Shown here in pieces: positions 21,313 to 31,786 of a DNA stretch of 64,000 bases (positions within the stretch are counted from its first letter, which is position 1; each line of letters begins with the position of its first letter). Origin of the DNA: Rhodocollybia butyracea (taxonomy: Eukaryota > Basidiomycota > Agaricomycetes > Agaricales > Omphalotaceae). Under the pieces are notes generated by a model. The model made no database searches. It worked only from the letters and a program-made list of their open reading frames with translations, and was not told the DNA's origin. Position numbers and translations under genes: made by a program. The stretch is from NCBI GenBank assembly GCA_015501585.1, contig JADNRY010000219.1:38251-102250 (forward strand), read 5' to 3'.

Positions 21313-22797
21313 ATGGATTCTCTTGACGATGAACTTTTGGCTCTCGTCGAGGGACCTCGTAAACGCAAGCGCATCCTGAATGAAACCGAAAAGCCCGGCT
21401 GGAAATCGAATGAAAGTTTACAATCGTTTAGAAACCACGACTTGTATCCAGTGGATGGGCTTTACAGTAACGAAGAAGACAAGCAAACGTAGGTATTCTT
21501 GCCTTTCATTCGCCAGATTATTGACATTTCCATTCAGACTATGGCGAATGACCGAACTACAGCGGGAGATGATACTTGCCGAAAGGGCTGAAGAAATTCA
21601 AAAGGTCATTGATGCGAGGGCGCTGTCGTCAATGGTGGCACATCGTCAGAGTGTCGGTTCTGTCCTCTCGGCGAACAGGATTTCCACTCCAGAGCCGTCC
21701 CAAGATAACGATCCTGCTCCTATCCCAGAGTCCCCCGGAAATGCATATCCCACTCCTACCGAATCTCCACCCACTCCAGAGGCGTTTCAAGAACCGATAT
21801 CATCTCTCAGCGCTCCAACACCGCGGTCTACCCTACATGAACACACTCTACACTCCAATCATTCTCCAGCTCCTCTGTTTGCTCGCTCCCCAACGCCGGA
21901 AGTCTACCCCGATGCCTCTCTCTCTGATCTAGAGCGTTGTCGGCTGTCTCGTCGTTTGGTTCTACGATTCTTCAAAATGACTTGGTTTGGGAAGTACATC
22001 CAGGGAATGTGGGTAAGATGTCAGACTAGTCCTGGAAGATATGAAATTTCACAAGTAAACGGTGAGCATCTTCAGGCTATTTCTCTCCCGAACCGTCTAT
22101 TTACTACTATACTTCATGTTAGCCTTGTCGAAAGGAACGGTACAACCATACAAAATCGACGGAGTAATCTGCAATTGCACCGTAAAATTAGTCTGTGGAA
22201 GTGTCATCAGACATATCGCCTTGGATCTCATATCTAACGGTGCTTTTACCGAAGTAAGAAAGGTCCTTTCTCTTTCAGGTCCATTCTAATGCTTCGCTAG
22301 GAGGAATTTACCATTTACAAGGAGTTTACGTCTCGGGATGACGTCCCCTTCCCAACAACGCACGACGTCGAAATCAAAACTAAAGTAATGGCCCACCTTG
22401 CTTCGGAGCTGAACCGCATCAAACATCCAGCCACCAAAACATTCTGGAGGTTTGAAGATTGGCAAAAACGCGTACATTCTACCAAACTAGCACAACTCGA
22501 GCGCGCGCAACTAGAAATCCAACACGCAGAGGTCCTAAGATTAGACGAGCTGCTCACGGAATTCGAATCCAAATACGGCATCGACAAGTATACTTCCTTA
22601 AGCGGAAAGATTCGAAATGCCAATATCAGGGTCTTTCAGCGAATGCAGAGTTCTAAGAGCTTGGAAAATCCTTCGGCCACCCCGTATGTAACTTGCTTAA
22701 ATCTCATCGCAAAACTAACCCAAGAGGTAGCATTCCTCAGTCTAAAAACAAGATCGTATCGATGGCGTCGTTGGAAGTTGACTTAGGTGACTTTTAG
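21313..22797 (+). CDS. RTF1: Rtf1 homologue (Plus3 domain), Paf1 complex subunit
   Basis: Five exons, 21313-21488, 21538-22061, 22123-22253, 22301-22683 and 22725-22797, join in frame to about 428 aa. The start MDSLDDELLALVEGPRKRKR is the typical Rtf1 N-terminus, followed by DLYPVDGLYSNEEDKQ, then LQREMILAERAEEIQK. After a Pro/Ser-rich linker comes the Plus3 domain (about 200-320): RCRLSRRLVLRFF, IQGMWVRCQTSPGRYEISQV, AFTEEEFTIYKE. The C-terminus MASLEVDLGDF is also the family ending. In known systems Rtf1 joins Paf1C to elongating RNA polymerase II, promotes H2B ubiquitination and binds phosphorylated Spt5 through Plus3. The protein is shorter than most fungal Rtf1, so it could be an extra paralogue rather than the main copy. 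The next gene upstream is Spt5-like and divergent. Confidence 0.85.
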
Positions 22798-22874
22798 ACC
22801 TTGTTTGGATGCGGCGCGTGGAGTTCAGATGGACACCTCTCTGGAGCCATTCTCTATAACTACAGCCTTCGTCG

Positions 22875-23247
22875 ATGATTAGATATACGTACGGTTCTCC
22901 GTTTGCTAGCATAGTTAATCTTTATATTGTTTTCCCACCGAATGTCCAGGAATATATCAAATCCTCAACGAATAAGTATTTTCTCATGGATCACCTATCA
23001 CCTTTTCTCTTCTCATAAGGACGACGTTTCTTTCGCTTCCCTTTCCTCCCCACATTTTCACACTAATTTAGTTGGATCATCATGCTGTCGAGTATATTGG
23101 CTGATCAAGGCTTATCATAAATATCCTGTGGCGCCCCGCAGATAGCCGTCTGAGCACAAAGAAAGTTCCCCCTTCTCTCACATCATGACTGATAACGACT
23201 CTTATGGCCGACCGACATACCATCCAATCAAAATTATGGGATTCTGA
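22875..23247 (+). repeat. Segment A1: promoter-like repeat with truncated gene start
   Basis: Matches 26291-26725 in order: AGATATACG, TTGCTAGCATAGT-AATCT-TAT-TTGTTTTCC, then CGAATAAGTA-TTTC, CCTTTTCTC, GTGGCGCCCCGCAGA-AGCCGTC, GCACAAAGAAA-TTCCC, then an ATG (MTDNDSY here at 23185, MADNDAH at 26695). Here the frame stops after 20 codons, so this copy keeps only the promoter and first codons. Confidence 0.7.
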
Positions 23248-23557
23248 ACGAAGGGATATATTTCCTTGGAAATCAATGATTTGCAGCCTACTTCACCTTG
23301 ACATATTTCCGGCTTTCTATCTCGACAACGAGGATTCTTTCAGTCACATCGCCATAGCGCCAACATCCTGGTCACCGAGTGAGGGCCTTTTACTGGTTGT
23401 GCGGCCTTTAATCTGACGCCAACCTGACCTTTGTCTTTTAAACATCCCTTGTCGCTATCAAAGCGCAACGCGTCAATGGGACTAAACGGCCTATAGGACC
23501 TTCACTATAAAATTGCTGTATGCGCATCCTGTGGCTCTCAGCTGTTTCTTTCCTGAC
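23248..23557. other. Intergenic, no supported gene
   Basis: Lies between the truncated gene start and the next plus-strand gene; probable promoter of the latter. Nothing else is seen. Confidence 0.35.
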
Positions 23558-24371
23558 ATGGATGTTCATGAAGATGCTTTCCTTATCCCTGCTGCGATAT
23601 CTTCCTACTGGGAGCTAAAACAACAGTTCGAAGCGTTCCAAGAAACTTTGGTATCCGATATTGGGAAACAAAAGAAAGCACACCATGATATTCTCCTTTC
23701 CATTGCTGATTTTGGGGTAATTGTTACTATTCCCTTCCGGTGCTTGTTCTGATCCAAGTTGTAGGCATCTGATCCCCCGTTTCTAGGAATGTGACGTCGT
23801 GTTCACAGCCTGAAGCGGATCGTAACTACAACATTGAAGGAGGTAACTGCTCCACTCTGTGATCGTCGACCAAAAACTGAGTCGATGGTTTGCAGATTAC
23901 AGATTATGAGCAATCTGGAGCATCGTCCGCCATTTTACTCTTCTCTGTCCGAGCAGCCAGTGAGGAATGCTCGCTTATAGGAGCACGACTAGACGCACTC
24001 TTGTTGGAAATTCAGAACGCTACTGGAAAAAGCATGTTCAATCTATGCAAGGCCCTAGTGCAAAGCTACAGCATCTCGACAACTCCGGATTCCATTGGAC
24101 CACTGGTAATGGATGGTGGAATGACATCCTTGCATCGTCTTGCTGATTGAACTCATCTCCTAGGTTGAGCATTTTTCGAAAGTGTTCTATAACGTACTGG
24201 TTCAACTATCGGATACTGAAAATTCTCTGAAACTCCTGTTCCACAAGGTAAGCATTTTCTGTAGCTGACGCTGCTTGAGCACATTTGTAATTCATGTACA
24301 AATAGATTGCATATGCCAAGCTGATTCGCGACGCTGTCTCGTGCAGATCCGATACTCAAGCTCAAGGCTAG
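23558..24371 (+). CDS. Small helical protein, about 4-5 exons, unknown function
   Basis: ATG 23558 opens MDVHEDAFLIPAAISSYWEL and a glutamine-rich helix ending SIADFG. After one or two introns whose exact ends are ambiguous (donor GTAATT at 23717 or GTGCTT at 23740; acceptor CACAG at 23811), an exon gives DYEQSGASSAILLFSVRAAS and ends at SIGPL/GTAATG (24106). Further exons VEHFSKVFYNVLVQLSDTEN (about 24168-24246) and IAYAKLIRDAVSCRS close with a stop at 24369-24371. About 190-200 aa, mostly alpha-helical, no motif recognised. Similar in style to the coiled-coil genes near the left end of the window. Confidence 0.5.
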
Positions 24372-24720
24372 ATAGATCCCTGCAACCCCGTCTTTCTTTC
24401 CTTCTAAGTATACTTACCTAGTTGCGTGTAAAGTATAAATAGTTCACCGAACGTTGAGCCGTATTTTCTTTGCCCAACTTTAAGAAAGTCCCACGTGGTG
24501 GTCACCCAATTGAAAATTGGGACCTTCCACTAACCTATACTTAAAAGTACTAGTCCAGATGAGCACATGGAAGGGTACTGTTAGCTGAGAATCACTAATA
24601 GAAACAGATGCGAGCGAGGATTTTTTTAGTGACAATATCAATGCGATCGGCATATATATAGCAGCACATCCAGTCTCGATTCTTCCCAAGTCCCCTGACG
24701 CAATACTGTCTCTCCAGTAA

Positions 24721-26290
24721 ATGGGCCGTCGAGTGTCTCCCAAAGATAAGACCTGTCGATGTGACCAATGTGTCGCTCAATGCTCATCCGGAGTCAATGT
24801 CACGTCGGCCATATTCGCTATCCACGCCAAAGCTCAGCGCCTTCGCGATCAATTTCAAAGTCCAAGTTTTTCACAGCTGCAACCCGATACATCGCAAATT
24901 CCGAGCAGTACCGCGCTCCTCCTGCTCCTGCTCCTGCTCCTGCTCCTCCTGCTCCCGTTGCCGTAGCTTTGGAAGAAGCTCAACTAGAGGACATAGAGTC
25001 GGAAATAAATGCACGTATAGCAGCCCTTTATGAGTCCCGAACTCAATTAGAGTTCATACTTCGCCCTTCCGAAAGTATTTCCTTTGTGTTTCCAGATCCG
25101 GAAGCCCTGCTCCATGCGAACTCGGGCCAGTTTTCTCTAAAAACATCAAATCCCCGCAACCGTCGATTCATCGAAACCGAAGGGCGACTGTGCTACCTTT
25201 TGAGGCAAGCTCAGATGGCGTCCCCTGATAAGAATCCCAAAACTCGGAGATTGATGGAAGATGCTTTGTACGCTGGGTTAGAGAGACTGCATCTTTTGAA
25301 ACAAAGGGAATGGCAGTTACAATCATCTCCAGGAGAGGTATCCCGTTACATCATTGACAACAGTAAGACGATTCGTATTCCGTCGATGCTTGGGCCTGAC
25401 TGACAACACGTAGCACGATTCTTCAGGACTTGGATTCATCAAGATCCTATTCTCGCGTCAGCTTTGCTAGGAGCTCTCGTTTGCTATATTAAATTCCAGG
25501 TTCCTGTTCGACGAATGAGATTTATACTCGCCTGGCAGCGCGGAATAGCACGCGCTCTGGAACGAAGGCAAAGAATTCGCACGGTTATTGGGTCAGATGT
25601 CTCGTCCAGAATACCAAAAGACATCCATACCATCCTTTCTCGGTACGATCTTGAACCAAGTTCTCGCACCTTCATATCCTGCCCCACATGTTTCGCGTTA
25701 TACCCCTTCACGGATGACGCACTTAGTCGCAACGAAGAGGCGTACGAAGCCGAAACTCCATTTTCATCTTGCACTGCCAAATCGCATCCCGATTCTGCTG
25801 AGTGTGGTACTCCTCTGTGGACAACGCGCCGAATTGGGGATCGTACGTATGTTATCCCTGTTAGAAAGCAGATATTTCAAGATCTAAAGGAGTGGCTGGG
25901 AAGAATCTTAGCTATCCCGGGTATAGAGCACTTGCTTACTGAACATCAACGTCGTGCTGCTCCCAGCGACAGAGAAAGCGACTTCTGGGATTCACCAATG
26001 TTTCGTGATTTTCAGGGCCGGGATGGAAATCCTTTTATGAAGGAACAGCCTGGGCCTTCTGGGACGCCCGACTTGCGTCTTCTGATGAGTCTCGGGGTTG
26101 ATTCCTTCAGCCCATTTCACATGATGGTAGGGCACAATCATTCTCCCTCCACAGCAATGTACATGGTTCTACTGGTTCTTCCTGAACACCTGCGATACCG
26201 GCGAGAATATATGTTCATGGTCACCTTGATGTCTGGAAATCCACATACTCACGAGATAAACCATCCGTTAAAAATTCTGGTTGAGATAAA
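24721..26290 (+). pseudogene. Plavaka/CACTA-like transposase, 5' part, broken
   Basis: The start codes for a CxCxxC...H finger (KTCRCDQCVAQC ... AIHAKAQR). After a frame change inside a CTCCTG microsatellite comes EEAQLEDIESEINARI, then SALLGALVCYIKFQVPVRRM, IPKDIHTILSRYDLEPSSR, a CPTC...C finger, RESDFWDSPMFRDFQGRDGN and SFSPFHMMVGHNHSPSTAM, ending LPEHLRYRREYMF ... EINHPLKILVEIK. This order is typical of the large Plavaka-type transposases of basidiomycetes (named from memory; a profile search would settle it). There are at least two breaks (frameshift near 24890-24910, stop at about 25402-25404), and the C-terminal catalytic half is missing where the next repeat unit starts at 26291. Confidence 0.65.
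24913..24957. repeat. CTCCTG microsatellite
   Basis: Tandem CTCCTG/CTCCTGCT units coding for Ala-Pro repeats in one frame and poly-Leu in another; the two open frames of the transposase switch here, so slippage could have caused the frameshift. Confidence 0.7.
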
Positions 26291-26694
26291 AGTTAGATAT
26301 ACGGTTTTCTGTCTGCTAGCATAGTCAATCTATATGTTGTTTTCCGAGCCATTTTCCATTTAGGTTAGAAGGACCAAATGTCCTGTTATCAAATCTCTCG
26401 AGTATCTCTCGACGAATCAGTAATTTCATTGATCACATATCACTTTTCAGCCTTTTTCTCATCTCAGTAGGTGTTTCTTTCACTCGCCTTTGCTTCACCC
26501 AATTTTAGACCCCAAAACAGGATCACACTCGTGTATACTGCCATCAAGGGGCTTATCGCCTTTTATCACTGCATAAACATTTCGTGGCGCCCCGCAGACA
26601 GCCGTCAATCTCGTCCTCGTGTCAAATCAAATTTGGGGTTCGCACAAAGAAATTCCCCTTCTCTCACTTTCACCGCACTTTTACTGTCTACATC
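26291..26694 (+). repeat. Segment A2: second copy of the promoter-like repeat
   Basis: Direct copy of 22875-23184 with small indels, ending at the start codon of the gene at 26695. Its left edge coincides with the truncation of the Plavaka fragment, marking the join between two tandem units. Confidence 0.7.
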
Positions 26695-28557
26695 ATGGCT
26701 GATAATGACGCTCATATGGCAGACGTCAACGACAAAACTCCTACCCAGCCGACTTTCTCTGCACACGATTATCAGGTAAGTGACATTATAGCATTAACTG
26801 ACAACCATATATCTGACGGTGTCTCCAGCCTGCAAGCGCTGGCCCAGCCGGATCCTACACTACAAGCAGCAAAAGTCCAAGCCCTAACCCAAGTGCATCC
26901 TCCTCCCGAGGAACCTCCAAGAGGAGGAAGGTGGGAGATGAGGGGCGAGATGAAAGGCACCATCTCGTACGTGATCGCGAAATACAATGAAAAAAGTTAA
27001 CTACAGATGGGCATTTAGTTAGAAGAAATGCTCAGTATGAATTTCGCGAAATTCCAAAGCGAGATGATTGAATCCAATCGACAAAGTATGCAACAAATGA
27101 TCTCCCTTAACACGGAAACCCTCGCGTCCGTATCAGCTACGATGACCACCAACTTTAACTCAGTGACCACCACCCAGTCCACCATCGCTCAGACTCTTTC
27201 GGGGGTGGCAACAACCCTGAACAACGTGAATCATGCACAATCGGCTACGGCGAGATCACTGTTAAATCTCGAGGAGCGATTAAACAGTCAGCCATCATTT
27301 CGCGGCCGAACTGACACAAGGGAGAGAGCGAGGAGGAAGGAGGAGAAGGGGAAAGAGAAGGAGACGGAGGTAGTTACACCTATGGAGGTCGACAGTGGGG
27401 ATCCGGACCCTGAGTCGGGTGGAGCTTGGCCGGAAAGTGAAGAAGAACCAGAAACTGATGATGGGGCAGGCAATGATGCAGATAGCGAGGAGAGTGGCAA
27501 GGATGACACTTGGGCTGGTGTCTCCAAAAAAAAGAAGGTCAAAAATGACAAGGAGAAGAAAGCCGAGAATGCTTTCAAGGTGAGTATGACCCGCCTTTTG
27601 AGAATATCCGCTAAAGTGCATTATTCAGATGGATGTCCGCGATTGGTTGCATGAGCTTGTCGGCGGACGGCAATATTCTCTGCTAGCTACTGTCTCTGAT
27701 CGAGAAGCTAATAATTTTGCTAAAGAGTTCAAGCAAAATCCACTCGCTCGTCCTTGTGGGATTGCGGACTTTCGATATTGCGTCGATAGAAAGCCTGCTT
27801 GTCCATGGAATAAAGGCGCGGCTTATGTTTTCGCTGATTATGTAGAGAAGAGGAGATTTATGAAGGTTTCTGGTAAGAAGCAACGCGATCGTCTCCGTGC
27901 AGCCTTCGCTACACGTATGCGTTCTTTGGTTCGCGACTACAAGGAGTCCCAGCGAACTCAGGAAGAACAACTACAAAAAGAGCGGCTCAACAACAAGCGA
28001 ACGAGAAAGACAACGGTGCGTTATGTTTTATTGAAAACTGAAACAGCATCTCACAGCGTCTGTTCTGGTTCCTGGTGTAGACCTTTAAACAACGACGTTC
28101 GACCATGGAGGCACTTACTTCACTTCGACAATTTATTCCGGTACTAGATCAACTTGGTATCGACGGTGTATCATCAGACGAACCAGACGACGCCGCCAAT
28201 TCCTCAGGCTCCGCTTCTAATAATCAATTTGAAGTTCTGGAACCCCAGTGGCGAGATCCTACAGTTGGCAATTTCTTTCGAAAGGTCGATGCACTCCACA
28301 ACCACACTCGGATGTATACCGATAGTTTCGGCGTGCGTTTCACTACTGGAGCTCCTCCCCGTGTTCGACTTCGCAAGGGGAAGAAAAGCGAAACTACTAA
28401 ATATCCACGAGGCGTGCCTTTCAACCTTTATCGTGCAGAATGGTTGGAAGAACGAGAGCCTGGGTGGCGCAAGGGAGGTCAAGGTCTAGTTAATGAAATA
28501 ATCTGCCCTAAAAAAATGCGGAAGGACCTGATCTTTCCTGCAGAGCTCGACGAGTAA
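26695..28557 (+). CDS. 547-aa protein of an expanded agaricomycete family, 5 exons, intact
   Basis: Exons 26695-26775, 26829-26966, 27019-27579, 27629-28015 and 28081-28557 are all in phase 0. The N-terminus is disordered (MADNDAHMADVNDKT; Ser/Pro-rich, with a KRRK patch). Residues about 75-170 form a long helix with Thr/Ser heptads (NFAKFQSEMIESNRQSMQQM). A highly charged Arg/Lys/Glu region follows, then a compact domain around MDVRDWLHELVGGRQ ... PLARPCGIADFRYC ... AYVFADYVEKRRF. The C-terminal part has LGIDGVSSDEPDD and a WRDP-VGNFFRKVDALHNHTR segment that I recall from many agaric hypothetical proteins. Function unknown; nuclear, possibly nucleic-acid-binding, is a guess from the basic patches. 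It lies inside the tandem duplication with Plavaka fragments, so an origin as transposon cargo is possible. Confidence 0.65.
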
Positions 28558-29611
28558 GTCTGGCTATCTTTATCTCCCAAGTATGTTCTGAATCTTTCTT
28601 TAGACAGCTTAGGCAGAAAGGATTCGCTTGACTGCACAATTTGCAGCTCGTAAACAACTAATTTCTCATGTGGCGTTTTTTTTCCCATGGATTGTGCTCA
28701 AATTCAAAGTAGTGAAAATTGACGTTAGTCCCACTAAGTTATCTCCTCCGTGAAGTAACGATCGCCCAGCGTTCAGCGCTCTCGGATAATTAATACCTTC
28801 CTTCCTGTTACACCCGCGGAACATTTCACGGCACACTGTTTCCAAAAATACCGCAGTTTACTTCTACATACATCATTGATACCCCAAGTATTTGGCGGTT
28901 AGATTTGATATCTAAACCCAGAACTATCAATGGCAAAAGAATTTACGTGCTAATGATTATCTGGATTGCCTTTTTAGTCGAACAATGGCCACTGTCGCAG
29001 GTGGGAATTCACAAACGGCAGGTCACAATTCCGCGGGTCGCTATCGATGTACACACGTCAAATTTAACAAGCTTCACCTTTCTTGAACTTCAGCTTTGAA
29101 TTCGCCAAACGAATCGCATTGACAAGGTTTGAAATTCTTGAAATCCCCAGGGTGTGGAGGGAAATAATTCCACGATACCTTTTAGATCGAGGAGCGAAGA
29201 AACGTGCGATAGATGGGTCGCGCAGCCCCGCAAAAACCTGCAAAAACCAACCCGACAATATTGGTATTTGATTAGGGATCGGATACAGGCTTAGACAGAC
29301 ACCTGTATCTTGGAACTCCACCTTTCTTTCCTTTCAAGTATAATACTATAGTTGCGGATCGAATCATTTACCAATTTCTTCACAGGTTATGGCCGAAGAA
29401 AGTCACACGTAAGGTGTACTGGCCCTGCAAAGTCCTCCAACCCTTAAAAGTACTGGTTTAGATGAGCACATGGGGACTTCAAAAGAAAAACAAGGATCTT
29501 TTACGGTGACAGTCACGCTATTATGTACGTAGTTGGTATATCAAAAATATTCAGAATTAGTCCTTCAAAAGTCCCCTGACACAATCCCAGCTGCTGTCTC
29601 TCTTCGCAGTA
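28558..29611. other. Intergenic, degraded repeat
   Basis: No gene. It shares CTTTTTAGTCGAACAATGG and flanking pieces with 33600-33640, and 29320-29611 matches 24380-24720 (AAAGTACT, GATGAGCACATGG, AGTCCCCTGAC blocks), which is the upstream part of the Plavaka fragment. Confidence 0.5.
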
Positions 29612-30150
29612 AATGGATCAAGTTTCTTCCAATAAGACCTGTCACTGTGGTCGATGTGTTGCTCAATACGCGACCAGATATAACACGTCGGCTGTGTTCG
29701 TTGCCCACACCAGAGCTCAGCATCGATTTCGAAGTACGTATAGCAGCTCTGTTTGAGTGCCAGAGTTGGCTGGAGCTCATACGAAAACATTACCTTTCTG
29801 TTTCCAGATCCAGAAACTTTAATAGACGTAAACTTCAGTCGGTTGTCCCTAAATCTCCACAGCCCTCGTTTCACTGGGATGGAGGGACGGCTGGACAGCT
29901 CGATGCGATACACTGAGTTGTTGAGGCTTCCCTATTTCGACCCCATACCTGTAACCGCGGTTGACAACATGCCGATGGCTCTACTTGGCTTTATCCGTAC
30001 CCACATCTCCGATGTGTTACAAGTAGACCATAACGGTAGTGAGGGTCGGCTGGTGAGCTCTGGAAAACGTCATTCACATTCAGTCGCGCGTCTTCGGGTG
30101 ATATTCGGCAGAAACAGACGAGGGATACTCTATATCTTTACAGTGATATA
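29612..30150 (+). pseudogene. Second Plavaka-like transposase remnant
   Basis: Starts MDQVSSNKTCHCGRCVAQ, clearly related to the start at 24721, then has lost the microsatellite region and continues in broken frames with matches to the first copy (GCACGTATAGCAGC versus GTACGTATAGCAGC; TTTCCAGATCC). Ends near the next gene's start. Too decayed to code for an enzyme. Confidence 0.6.
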
Positions 30151-30177
30151 ACCTTCATCACCCTCCACACAGCTGGT

Positions 30178-31178
30178 ATGAAAGATGTATTTATCGCGAG
30201 TAATCTACTGGTGAGTCGCCTTGTATGTGTATAGACGATTCCTGATTATCGTGATATTACAGCGCAGAAAGTTTGGAGTACCCAGCGATGCCCTGATGTT
30301 CAGAGGGGGACGTCATGTAATTTCGGATGCTCTCACGGTAAGCACCTCATATTCAGCGTTGTTTCTGCTTCATACGTTAAACAGAAAACTCCGCACACCT
30401 ACTCTATGGTCTTCCTGATTTGCGCTCATATCTCATACCGCGGCTCTGTCGCTGATGCAATTATCGTATGTCTGTTTTGTGCACCTTCAAACTTCGAACC
30501 TTCTCTTATGAGTGTGTGTCAGAGCGCATTACGTGAGGTTGGGAATAAGGAGATCTCTCGTGCTCATGAGATCTCCAAGCTCGACGTTGTGCGACGAATG
30601 GTCGACGATCATTCAACCCAAGATCGCCACAACATCAAGAAGAAGGTGAGATCACCGATTTTACGACTACATGCATACTGACAATTATTACCCTTAGCTC
30701 GATGGTTCAAACAAGCACAACCCAGCCACCAGTAATATCGCTCTCCTTGCTCGTGCTTTGATTGGAAGATTTGGCATCCCTCTTACGCGTGAGCTCTTGT
30801 CTCGCCTCGTGGTATTGGTGCGTTGGCCGCTTTCTCTTATGTTCAACGGGCCGATCATTTTCTCCATCGACGCTAGTCCTTCAAGGAACATCCCAATATT
30901 GGCGACGAAGCTTTCTGGCTCACGGTCGATATGGATACTGATGAATGGCCCAGTCCCGGTGGCCTGAATAATTCTAACGCTGCTGGGACGTGGCAGTAAG
31001 CTTTCTGTCTGCCGTTGCTTTTATTTTTGCTTGCTTACCGTGATTCTGTAACAGTGATGTCGAGATGTACGGCTCTGCCGGTGTCGCTGTCTGGCAGGTC
31101 GTCGCCAGCACTACTACCTCCGATAATACGCGAACAATCGTCGAGAAGGGTGATGACGAAAACAGCGATGCGAAGTAG
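30178..31178 (+). CDS. 222-aa orphan protein, 7 exons
   Basis: Exons 30178-30210, 30263-30337, 30385-30465, 30523-30645, 30698-30811, 30877-30995 and 31055-31178 join to an open frame of 222 codons with good GT-AG introns of 47-65 bp. The protein opens MKDVFIASNLLRRKFGVPSD, has a charged helix (HEISKLDVVRRMVDDH), a segment IALLARALIGRFGIPLTREL, and an acidic C-terminal part (EAFWLTVDMDTDEWPSPGG ... EKGDDENSDAK). No family recognised. The consistent frame over seven small exons is the evidence for a real gene. It directly follows a Plavaka remnant. Confidence 0.6.
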
Positions 31179-31786
31179 TAGTCTAACGTAATATATACAT
31201 GTACTATGCAATTTCGTTATATATCTTCCTCCATATATCGTTTCCATGCCTGACTAGATATGATAGGGCATTGAACCGGAACGACTGTTTCTGCTGAACG
31301 CTTGTAAGATGAAAAGCCAAGGACCTGGAATATCTAGAATAGACTCTGCTCAAGTGGGACTTCGCCTTAGCCTGATTGCGGTGGTTCGCAGTGACGAAGT
31401 CATCATCTGTTTCGCCCGGGCCAAGCTGTTGTTATGTTTACATGTATACTAGAGTTCCAGTGACACTTCTCTAACGATCGAACGTCAGGAAGCATGGTCG
31501 ACTCTCCATCCAGTAGCTGGATGGTATTTTCTGCCTCAGACTTTCGTTTAGTGTATTCTTTTGGTATAATGGAAGTTCCATTGGGAGTGGAGACTATTGT
31601 CATTGATTTGATAAGTATCGCTGATTACAGTTCCTTAGAACACTGTAGAACGCTGTTACTATTAGTAACTTCGTCACATCCTCACGGCTTTCCACAATTG
31701 CGTCTGTTTCTATCTCGCTGACCGGTAATCTGAACTCCGAACATTCTCTCTCTTGTTTATCGATCTTTCGTCTCAAAACATCCACC
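31179..31786. other. Intergenic, promoter region of the next gene
   Basis: Pyrimidine-rich stretch (TCTCTCTTGTTTATCGATCTTTCGTC) just before the ATG at 31787, common for fungal promoters. Nothing else is seen. Confidence 0.4.

Noticed and set aside
24721..24966. Open frame ending in a long leucine run
   Set aside because: The leucine run is the CTCCTG microsatellite read in the wrong frame; only the CxCxxC start is kept as part of the transposase remnant.
27288..27621. Minus-strand frames rich in Ser/Leu/Phe
   Set aside because: Antisense of the charged region of the 547-aa gene.
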